Source of the DNA: Paraescarpia echinospica
Lineage: Eukaryota > Annelida > Polychaeta > Sabellida > Siboglinidae
Assembly (NCBI GenBank): GCA_020002185.1
Contig: CM034537.1
Span: forward strand, 7,407,650 to 7,471,649
Direction of reading: 5' to 3'
Length of the DNA stretch: 64,000 bases
In this document: piece after piece, positions 33,883-45,800 of the stretch
Position numbering within the stretch: position 1 is the stretch's first letter
How the letters are laid out: each line of letters begins with the position of its first letter
The notes under the pieces: model-generated
Database searches by the model: none
The model's input: the letters and a program-made list of their open reading frames with translations, nothing else
What the model was told of the DNA's origin: nothing
Translations under genes and position numbers: made by a program

Positions 33883-36800
33883 GTAGGAATGTTTCATTGA
33901 AGTGTGAAGAATTATAAATGTTTATTGCCCACTATGTGTTTGTTTATAAATGTGTGCTCATACTGACTACTTAGTCTGTATGAGCACACATGACCTTATC
34001 TCACTAAGATTCTTAGAACAACCAATGTTCCATCATTATGTTAGAAACCATTTTGCCTAACCACAAACACTGAGACACTTGCCATTTTCAAATATTGATT
34101 AGATTTATTTTGTTCAAAACATGTTTAATATCTCTGGCAGACAAACACTGAACACCAGTTGCTACACTGTATTTTTTTGTTTTTTCTGTGTCTATTTTTC
34201 TGTTATCTAATTCACTCATAGTTAGTTAAGTTTTTCATTTTTGAAATAAATTTGACTACCGGTGTATTTATTTTATTAACCGACTATTTGTTATATTGCT
34301 ACACTTTGTTATAGTTATTTAAAGAATTAGTAGTCTATATGCTGTATTAATTATTTAACTTGCTCTGATTAGCATTCACCCCCTTTTTACCAGCATCTAA
34401 CATTGATCTTTGTTTGACTATGACTAAAACTGCTCACTGAATCCATCGTTTAAATGGTAATTCCATGAAAACGTAACCAAGAAAGTTCCACCTGCATCTG
34501 CAGCCTTTGCAGTGATCTAGCATCCCTTTGACCACGAAATCATCATCACGTGGATGCGTAAATCACTTCCAGTCAACTTATGTTGTGTTGAGTGTTGACA
34601 TGTGTCATTCCGGCTGAACTAAACTTGAATTTATGCAGAGGATGGTTGGCCTGCGCTATGGTTTTATGCGTGTCTTAATACATCTGTCATGCATGTGTGG
34701 CATAGTGGCTAGAGCACTGCACTCTCAATGGACAGAACCCGAGTTTGAATCCTCTGCTGCTATTTCGAACCTTGGGCAAGTTCATTCACTCTACGTTGTT
34801 CCAGTTCACTCAGTTATAAGAATGAGTACCTCACTATAGACAGTGGTTGATATTTATGTTCGAATGGTCTTTGCACATTAATTGCAGCATGGCTGAATGC
34901 TTCCCAGAGAAGTCGAGATGGTGTTCGATTGAACAGGTCTGCCAGGGAGTAAAGTGTAAAGTGTCTTGAGCAGTCCTAAGGACTGGATATGTGATATATA
35001 TAAACGTATCCTTTTCTATGTTTTTTTCAGATCGTTTATCTTAACCACTGCTAACTCACCTCTCCAAAGAGAAGTAGTTTTAGTCGTGTAACCACTGCTA
35101 ACTCACCTCTCCAAAGAGAAGTAGTTTTAGTCGTGTAACCACAAATAATAGACAAAACATGTTTTTTTGTTCAATTTAGAGTGACACATGATGTCAGTGG
35201 TGCCATGTTGGTTTAAAACGGAAATGATAAAGTTGGTGGTGCCCCATAGTGGGGTACAGTAGAAGCAGTACCACCACATAGTGGTATACAGTAGAAGAAG
35301 TACCACCACATAGTGGGGTACAGTAGAAGCAGTACCACCACATAGTGGTATACAGTAGAAGCAGTACCACCACATAGTGGGGTACAGTAGAAGCAGTACC
35401 ACCACATAGTGGTATACAGTAGAAGCAGTACCACCACATAGTGGGGTACAGTAGAAGCAGTACCACCACATAGTGGGGTACAGTAGAAGCAGTACCACCA
35501 CATAGTGGTATACAGTAGAAGCAGTACCACCACATAGTGGTATACAGTAGAAGCAGTACCACCACATAGTGGGGTACAGTAGAAGCAGTACCACCACATA
35601 GTGGTATACAGTAGAAGCAGTACCACCACATAGTGGGGTACAGTAGAAACAGTACCACCACATAGTGGTATACAGTAGAAGCAGTACCACCACATAGTGG
35701 AGTACAGTAGAAGCAGTACCACCACATAGTGGTATACAGTAGAAGCAGTACCACCACATAGTGGGGTACAGTAGAAGCAGTACCACCATATAGTGGTATA
35801 CAGTAGAAGCAGTACCACCACATAGTGGGGTACAGTAGAAGCAGTACCACCACATAGTGGTATACAGTAGAAGCAGTACCACCATATAGTGGTATACAGT
35901 AGAAGCAGTACCACCACATAGTGGTGTACAGTAGAAGCAGTACCACCACATAGTGGTATACAGTAGAAGCAGTACCACCACATAGTGGGGTACAGTAGAA
36001 GCAGTACCACCACATAGTGGTGTACAGTAGAAACAGTACCACCACATAGTGGGGTACAGTAGAAGCAGTACCACCACATAGTGGTATACAGTAGAAACAG
36101 TACCACCACATAGTGGGGTACAGTAGAAACAGTACCACCACATAGTGGGGTACAGTAGAAGCAGTACCACCACATAGTGGGATACAGTAGAAGCAGTACC
36201 ACCACATAGTGGGGTACAGTAGAAGCAGTACCACCACATAGTGGGGTACAGTAGAAGCAGTACCACCACATAGTGGGGTACAGTAGAAGCAGTACCACCA
36301 CATAGTGGGGTACAGTAGAAGCAGTACCACCACATAGTGAGGTACAGTAGAAGCAGTAAAACACACAAGTGCCACCATGTAGCGCCACTATTTTGCTATT
36401 TTATTCTGATGTTTTTTGTAACCTTAAGAATATTTCTAAAGTGTTCTGTATGCTTAAACGAATGAATACCATATTTGTATATAAAAACAATTCTAGACCA
36501 TAATTATATTAAATTTTCACTATGCTGTGAAGCATCATAAACAACCTTGGAGGTGGAGATGTATTATTAACTCATTAGACCTGGCCAGTTAAATTGGCTT
36601 GTGTCCCTGTTCCCCAGGCTGCTGCCACATATCTCAACATTTCTGGGTGCCTGCAGGTTTTAAACTGTATCTTAAAAACTATTGCTTTTCTATAATTACA
36701 ACTTGTGTTTATTTTGATGTTCATTGAATTATCTTTAAAATGGTGTGGCTGTTGTGTCGATTGGTTAAACATATGTTGTAATTTATAGGTGACAAACATA

Positions 36801-39800
36801 GACAATTAATATTCTGGACAGCTATATAGTGGAATATTATACATTTTATTTACATCAAATGCATTCTACTGTATATTTACGCTTGTTATGCCTGGCTTAG
36901 ACATGAAACAATGTAAATCAGTTCACTGTATAGACAGCAAACACAGCTTAGAAAGACTTCTATATTGGTTGCTGTCATCCTACATATGACTTCTGTGTCG
37001 CATCAACGTCAGTGTTGACTTTGTGATCACTAGTATATTGACACCTGAAACAACCAAATGTCAACCATAGAACAATTGACAGAGTGTTAGAATACTTACC
37101 TAATCATATAGCAACATATAAACAGCAGTCTCCGTGCCGAAAACCCAACTGACAGTGACCAAACTTGGACAACGAAACATAAACAAAGCCCAACTCATCC
37201 ATGTTATCGCTCTTTCAGTTGCATTTCGAATATAATGTCAACTTATCTTTAGTTCAGTGTCAGAATTGTCCTATCCAATGAAATAATAGTGCAAACTTTG
37301 TCATTAGTAAACAACTACGATGTCCAAGGCGGTGCCATTTTTGAAGATCCACAGGTGGCGAACTTCTATCGTGAAAAAGTCAGTTTTTTCAATGCTACCA
37401 CATGTCGAAAATACCCACAATTCATAGCTTAGATATCAAGGAATCAGCCAGTATTAGTCTCTTAAGTATCCGCAAGATGGGGGCCACCAGGTGCTCTGGG
37501 GAGAAAACACCCGGGCGCTTTCATATGCGCAGGGTTTAGTGGATTAAACTAAACATTGCATGGTCTCTTGAAACAATGTAGACTTCTAATTTCTCGCCCC
37601 TGCATATTTTCCTAACAGGTGATGGCCAAAGAAACACAGCCATCCAAAGACAGATGGTGTCAAAATGGGAACGTGAAATCCTTGAAGACAAATACCTTCG
37701 TCTCTATGAGGAAAACATCTTGCTAAAAAAACATGGCCGAAGACAGGAGGACAAGATCAAGAGGTAAGAACACTCTCAGAAGACAGGAGGACAAGATCAA
37801 GAGGTAAGAACGCTCTCAGAAGACAACAAGACAAGATCAAGAGGTAAGAACATCCTTAGAAGACAACAGGACAAGATCAAGAGGTAAGAACATCCTCAGA
37901 AGACAGGAGGACAAGATCAAGAGGTGAGAACGCTCTCAGAAGACAACAGGACAAGATCAAGGTATGTACTTTATCCTAGTTGATCACCTGGTAGTGAGGT
38001 ATGTACTTTATCCTGGTTGATCACCCACCAGTGAGGTAGGCACTTTATCCTAGTTTATCACCCACCAGTGAGGTATGTATTTTATCCTAGTTTATCACCC
38101 ACCAGTGAGGTATGTATTTTATCCTAGTTGAGCACCCTCCAGTGAGGTATGTTCTTTATCTTGGTTGATCACCCACCAGTGAGGTATGTATTTTATCCTA
38201 GTTGATCACCCTCCAGTGAGGTATGTTCTTTATCTTGGTTGATCACCCACCAGTGAGGTATGTATTTTATCCTAGTTGATCACCCACCAGTGAGGTATGT
38301 TCTTTATCTTGATTGATCACCCACCAGTGAGGTATGTACTTAACCTGATTGATCAACCACCTGTGAGGTATGTTCTTTATCTTGGTTGATCACTCACCTG
38401 TGAGGTACTTTATCCTCCTACATACATTGTTTATCTGCAGTACATAACTGTTTATAAAGAATTGCATTAGAGTTGTGAATTAACCATAGAAACGTAGATA
38501 AATGAACACTACAGTACTAAGGTATTTGCTTGTGTCAATAATGGTTGAGAACTAAATTTCTCAAATTGTATTGTAGAATGGCAACAAAACTACTCCGACT
38601 TCTTAGCGATAAAAAGAAAATGGACACAGGGATTGCAGGTATGATCTTAGCTATTGTTTATACAACTATATTTGATTAGCCATTTATTTTTGGACACTTA
38701 CAAATAATATTCGCTGTCCAAGATACTTTAACCATACCCACAAACTGTTGAAGCAATACATAACTTTGCATGATTTCATCAGTGGTAGGGTTTGTGTGTA
38801 CATCAACAAAACCAGCAGCCCTACTTGACGCAAACACACACTCTGACACACCGCCTCTTGCACTATGTCAAAGTAGTTATATAACAGTTTGTGGGTATGG
38901 CTAGTTAGTGTATTTCAGATGGTGAATATTAAGTTATCAGAAAACATATATGGTACACAAAAAATAATTATCGAATTTACTGTCTATGAACAAGAATAAA
39001 TCCGGATGTCATGTCATATTTAATAAACCCTGGTATTAACAAGGTTCAAGTTCATCAGTGAAATGTTGTACTTTATAAAAGATCAGTAAATACAGTGGAA
39101 CCTCACTGTTAAGGTCACCCTCTGCACTGGGCAAAATGACCTGAATAGTGAGGTGACCTTATTAGCAGGACTAATTTCCTATACTTTACTGTAGTTATTA
39201 TTATGTACACTTAATAATAATAATAATATTTAATATTTATAGAGCGCAATATCCATAATATATGCTCAAAGCACTGTACAATCAAAATTCAATCAAGCGA
39301 TTCAATGTATGCTTTATATCATTAAAAACTACAAAAAAAGAAACATCAGATAAAATGTAGAACAAATTAAATTAGTTATATTAAAACTGTTCATTAAAGA
39401 CTAAAAATAAATAAAATTAGACTGATTAGTACTCTATGTACATATATGCATACCTATACATACATACCCATGCACGCACGCATACATAAATAAATACTGA
39501 TACATGCACTCAAAATAATATATATATGCATAAAAAGTAAGATATGCAGTAAAATGTCCACAAATGAAATTAAATGTTAAAAATGACTGCAGTATTGAGT
39601 TTTAGACATGTGCATCTTTAGTGTCTTTCTGAATGCCGATAGACTTCTGCTGCACTTGATAGCAATGGGCAGCGCATTCCACAGTCGAGGACCAATCACA
39701 TGAAAGGACCAGTCACCGAAACTGACCAGCTTCGTTCGTGGACCTTCAGGCAACTGTTGTTCAGATGAACGTGTGCGTCCCGGACAGTGCCTGGTTAACA

Positions 39801-42800
39801 GGTTGGCCAGATACTGCGGCGCCGTCCCGTTCAGACATCGGAATACATGAAGAAGTATTTTAAACTCGATTCGGCATTTGATTTGCAGCCAGTGTAACTC
39901 TTTTAGAACTGGAGTTATGTGGTCACGGCGAGGTTTGAACGTGATGATTCTGGCTGCCATGTTTTGGATTCGCTGGAGTTTGTGAATATGGTTACATGGT
40001 AGTCCAGCCAGTAACACATTCCCGTAGTCCAATCTAGATATGACGAAAGCGTGCACAAGTGATTTAGTCGCATCTGTTGTAAGGTGTCGCCTGGTACGAC
40101 AATTGTTGTGGCGGTGCATATACACTGTTCGGCAAATGGCACTTATGTGGTTAGTCATATTGAGGGATGGATCAAATACAATGCCAAGGTTGCGAGTAGT
40201 TGATGATGAAGTCATAGTTGAGTCACCAATAGTGATACCAATGTCCTTTAGCAGTGGCAACTTCTGTTTAGTACCAAACACCATGACATCCGTCTTCTGG
40301 TCTTCTGATCATTTAACTTCAGTAAATTAGTCTGAGAGCATTCACCAATTTCTTCGAGGCAACAGCACAGATGATCCATTGCTCAAGTTCGTTTGGCCAT
40401 CTCCACCAGGACAAAATTAAACATAAAGTTGCATGTCGTCGGCATATAGGTGATAATCCAAGCCGAATTTCGTGATGACGTCACCAAGTGGTGTGATGTA
40501 TGCAGTACGGAGTCTTGCGGTACATCAAACAGCACAGCCGTTGGGGAGGATTTGACACATTCAATATGAACGACTTGATGCCTACCGGACAAGTAAGATC
40601 TGAAGCATTCAAGCGCAGCACCTGTGACACCGAATCTGTGAGTGAGTCTGCTCAATAGAATGCCATGGTCAGTGGTGTCGAAAGCAGCGGTCAGGTCAGT
40701 CTTAATTAACACAATAACACAGCCACAGTCTACTGCAGACAGAATATCATTGCGTACTTTAAGCAGAGCCGTTTCAGTTCAGTGATCTTGTCAATATGCC
40801 AATTGAAACTGGTCGTGTAAGTTGTTCTCTTGCATGTGGTGTTTTGCTACAACTCGCTCGATTACTTTAGAGAGAAATGCCACATTCGATACAGGTCAAT
40901 AGTTCTGCAATGATTCTGGATTTAGTCCAGCCTTCTTGATTAGTGGCGAGATGTAGCCAGGCTTGTATTGTATCTGGAACAACGGACGACTGCAGAGATG
41001 CTACAACTATGTGCGACAAAATGGGCAGAAGTTCATCGATCGATTATCTCACTAGCCAGGTAGGAGCTGGGTCTAGGTTGCACGATTTAGGTGGTGCATC
41101 CATGATGATATTCTTGATTTCATCTGGTGGTTGGTAGGGAGAAGGAAGACAGCTCCGATGTGCAGCAGTTGTTGGTATCCACATTCTTGTCACCATTTCC
41201 TCTGTCAGAGCTGGTAGACAACTCACGACAAATGTTGCTGATCTTTTCAGAAAAATAGTCTGAAAAGATACTTTCACTTGGCAGGTGTGATGTAGTTCGC
41301 ATCTATTTTACTTGTGCCATTCGACACAAAATATACCAATATGGTTCTTTTGTAGAAGTAGGATTAATAGATATATAAATAAATTAAATAAATGAATAAA
41401 TAAATATATGATTAAAATGTCAATGTGATAAAAAAACATAAAAATACTTGTTAAAAAGTCAGTAGAAATTGTTCTAAAATGTAATAAATATGTAAATAAA
41501 TAAATTATCTAAAAGGTCAATTCCAAGGATTCATATGATGCTTTCTTATTTTGAAATATCTCGCCCCAACTCTTGCCATTGTTCACGGTCGAGTGCACGT
41601 AGACCGTTGATGTTGGCTAGGCAATGTAGCGTATGATCTATGCGATGCAGGCCCGTGCTCAACGCAGAGTCATCTGCAGTCAACACTTGTATGTCGTGAC
41701 ACCTGTGTCCACGGCGAAATAGTTGTTGATCGCTCGCTGTGGGTTGCATAGGAGCACGTGCACGAATAGACTCCATCTTGCAGTTATGACGGCTTCACTG
41801 ATGGGATGGCATCGGCAACGGTGGTACAGTGCCTCGTTAGAAATGTGATGTGGTTAATAGATGATCTGGTGTAGATGACGACAGTGGTACACATCCAGAC
41901 AATCTAGCTCTGATTTTGTAAGTCCCCACGACTTCTCGATTCGACACCAAATGTTGAACATTTGCCTGAGGGCAAGGTTTGCGATGAGCAGACAGTGGTC
42001 GCTATCGAGTAGTGTGTCGGCGTATACCTGAGAGTTGGGTCAATAGTCGTTTGTGTGTCTGTTGGCAGATGACAAAATTGATTACATTGTGTATGGGTAC
42101 AATGTGACCTGTCGTCATATCGCGGTGCTGTCCTTGCCACATTGTTTTGTGACAAGTGGCATGCTGGAATGCAGTGTTGGAGACAAACAAGCTGTGTACC
42201 TCGAGGAAGTTGGCGAGGGCTATGCCGCTGATGTTCTGTCTGCCATGCGAGTGTTTTTCCATGAATTCCTCGTCGAACTTTCTGTAACTGAGCTTGCTGT
42301 TGAAATTGCCAGCGATGCAGAATAGGGCACTTGACATGTACCGCAACGTGAGACTTGCGAGTTCGGTAACGAACTCATCTTGCTCGGCATTGTTGGTGTT
42401 AACGCGTTGCAACAGCGAAGGCCGAGACCATAGTGTCGTGACTGTGACTGCAAACAAGGAGCCGATAGTTGCCTGACCGTTCGTCAAATCCGCCGGTGAA
42501 TTTCGTCTCCTGCAGACAACAAATGTTGATGTGTAGTCAACCGAGATCTTCGCTTAGCTGGCCTTGTTTCATTGCTGACGAGTCCACATACGTTGAACAT
42601 GCCGATAGTGAAATGGGAGGGATCGACAATGAAGGCATGGCCATAGAGAATGTTTACAAACAAATGTTGAGATGACTAAAGTATGTTGGCGCATCAACAA
42701 CACAACATATTATCGCCACGGTAAGAAATAATGACGAATCTTGCCGAAAAATAAATTTATTCGGCTTTCACTTACTGGTGTGCTAAACCACCAGATAATA

Positions 42801-45800
42801 CTACATGAACATGCCGAATAACAAGTTAAAGTAAAGAACTGACAACGGTGCACAAAGCGGAATAAATAGACATAAATTAATAAGGGACGTCATTCGATCT
42901 CGACCAAACTACTTTACTGTACTTACTTACTTGTGCCCATCGTCCCTCCTGGGGCATAGGCCGTCGACAACAGCTCTCCAGAGTCCTCTGTCCTGAGCTC
43001 TTGTTTCAAGCTGTCTCCAAGTGTGTCCTGTCTTCTTGGTGTCCGCATGGAGGTCCCTTCGCCACGTGTTCTTTGGACGACCTCTTTTTCTCCTGCCTTG
43101 TGGGTTCCATGTCAGAGCCTGTCTGGTGATAGTTGATGCTGGTTTCCGGAGCGTGTGACCAATCCATCCCCATCGTCTTCTTCTTATTTCATCTTTGGCA
43201 GACAGTTGGTGTGTCCTCCTCCACAAGTCCATGTTGCTGATGGTGTCTGGCCAGCGGATCTGGCGGATTCTTCTTAGACAGTTGTTGATGAAGGTATGTA
43301 CTTTCTTGGTGGTGGTGTTAGTTGTCCTCCATGTCTCTGCTCCATACAGTAGGACTGACTTCACGTTGGAGTTAAACAGTCGGATCTTCGTGTGTAATGA
43401 CAACACTTTGGAGCTCCAGATGTTCTTGAGCTGTATAAATGCTCCTCTCGCCTTGCCAATCCTTGCGTCTGTGCCACCCTGCTTGTTGATGATGCTACCC
43501 AGGTATGTGAAGGCCTCTACCTCTTCAAGTGCACTCCCTTCCAGTGTGACTGGCTCAGTGCTGGCTGTATTAACCTTGAGGACCTTTGTCTTTCCTTTAT
43601 GTATGTTGAGGCCCACTTGTGAGGAGATGGCTGCCAGTTCAGTGGTCTTCTCCTGCATCTGCTGGTGGCTGTGGGACAACAGTGCCAGATCGTCGGCAAA
43701 GTCCAAGTCCTCCAGTTGCGTCCACAGTGTTCATTGGATTCCATTTCTTCTCTGGGTTGTGCATGTCTTCAGTATCCAATCGATGGCCAGGAGAACGAGG
43801 AACGGGGACAGCAGGCAGCCTTGTCTAACTCCAGTCTTCACTTCGAAAAGGTTCGTTTGCTGTCCTCCATGGATTACTCTGCAGCCTGTTCCTTCATAAC
43901 TGTTCTTAATCAGGTTGACCAGTTTGGTTGGTATGCCATAATGTCGTAGTAGTTTCCACAGAGTCTCCCTGTCTATGCTGTCAAACGCCTTTTCGTAGTC
44001 AACGAAGTTGATGTAGAGCGAGGAGTTCCACTCCAAGGATTGCTCTACTATGATGCGCAGTGTTGCGATCTGATCTACGCATGATCTGTTCGGGCGGAAT
44101 CCAGCTTGCTGATCTCTCAGCAGTGGGTCGACTGCATCTTTCATTCTCTCCAAGATGATCCTGTTGAACACTTTCCCTGGCACTGACAGAAGTGTGATTC
44201 CTCTGTAGTTGGAACAGTTGCTGAGGTCTCCTTTCTTGGGGAGTTTTATGAGGTATCCCTCTCTCCAGTCTGATAGCACCTCTTCTTTTTTCCAGATCTT
44301 TCCAAAGAGAGGGTACAGTAGTTCCACAGAGATGTCTGTATCTGCCTTGAGTGCTTCTGCAGGAATCTCGTCCGGTCCTGCTGCTTTGTTATTCTTCAGC
44401 TGCTTTATGGCCCTCCTGATTTCTTCCTTGGTAGGCTTGTCACACTTGATGGGTAGGTCCGCTTCTGCTGGCTGTATGTCTGGGGGGTCCGGTGGGGTAC
44501 GTCTGTTCAAAAGTTCTTCAAAATGTTGAGCTGTTTCTCAGTTCCTGTGATGATCTTTCCTTCCTTGTCCTTAACTGGTTGTTCTGGTTTGCTCTGCTTG
44601 CCTGATAATTTCCTGGTGGTGTCGTACAGCTGTCTCATATTTCCGCTGCCTGCAGCTTGCTCTGCCTCTTCTGCCAGGCTGTCAATGTAGTTGCGCTTGT
44701 CTGTTTTTACACTCTTCTTTACTTCTCTGTTGGCTTCTGTATGCTCTTCCTTTGCCTTTGCTGCTCTTGTTCGACTGTTATTTACTGCTGATTTCTTCTC
44801 CTTCCGCACTTGGATCCTGCGCAAGGTTTCTGCTGTGATCCAATCTTTCTGTTGCTGTTTCTTCAGGCCAGCCACTTCTTGGCAAGTTGATGTCAGTGTC
44901 TTTTTGGTGTTCTGCCACTGGCTGTTCAGGTCAGATTCTTCATCATGCAGCTCTTGTAGCACTTGGAATTTGTTAGCAAGGTTCAGCTTGTATTCCTCTC
45001 TTGTCTGTGGATCTTTCAGGAGGCCGACATTGTACTTTCGTCTCTTTGTTGCTGTCTCCATCCAATTTTTCTTCAGCTTGAGTTTCAGTCTAGCAACCAG
45101 CAGGTGATGGTCGGATGCAATGTCAGCTCCCCTCTTCACTCTTACATCTTGAAGTGACCTCCTGAATCTCTTGCCTATGCAGATGTGATCTATCTGGTTC
45201 TCTGTAACGTGGTCGGGTGACACCCATGTCGTCTTGTGTATCCTTTTGTGTGTGAAAATGCTGCCTCCGATGACAACCTTGTCCAGTGCACATGTGTCCG
45301 CAAATCTCTCTCCATTCTCGTTCATCTCTCCAACACCATGGTTTCCCATCACTTCTTCATATCCATTGTTGTCCATTCCAATCTTCGCATTGAAATCTCC
45401 CATAAGGATGGTCACATCCTTTTCTCGGCACTTGTCCAAGATGCTTTGTAGTCTGCTGTAGAACTGGTCTTTGGTTTCTTCATCACTTTCGTTCGTTGGT
45501 GCATAGCACTGGATGACATTCATCTTGATTTTCTTTTTCTTTGTTCTGAAGGATGCTGTGATGATTCTTGGTCCATGCGCTTCCCATCCTATCAATGCCC
45601 TCTGTGCCGGTCTTGATAGCATGAGTGCTACACCTTCAGTGTGGGGGGCATCGTCTTCTTCATGTCCCGAGAAAAGTAACATCTCTCCTGTAGGTATTCT
45701 TCTCTGTCCTGACTATGTCCATCTTGTCTCGCTGATTCCCAGCAGTGCAAGGTTGTAGTTTTTCATTTTCGCTGCTACTTGTGCTGTCTTTCCTGTCTGG

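Noticed and set aside
35240..36358. CRISPR array
   Set aside because: The 32-bp repeats are directly adjacent without unique spacers and the window is eukaryotic; it is a minisatellite. The 37-, 40-, 41- and 44-bp arrays were rejected for the same reason.
35127..36388. Three overlapping minus-strand open frames of 391-413 codons
   Set aside because: They are readings of the 32-bp minisatellite in all three frames, producing the same Trp-Trp-Tyr-Cys-type repeat. No family, no start context and no exon structure support a protein.
45513..45758. Plus-strand frames within 42.9-46.0 kb and 11.7-15.1 kb
   Set aside because: They are shadows of the minus-strand LINE coding regions, whose RT and endonuclease motifs are clear.
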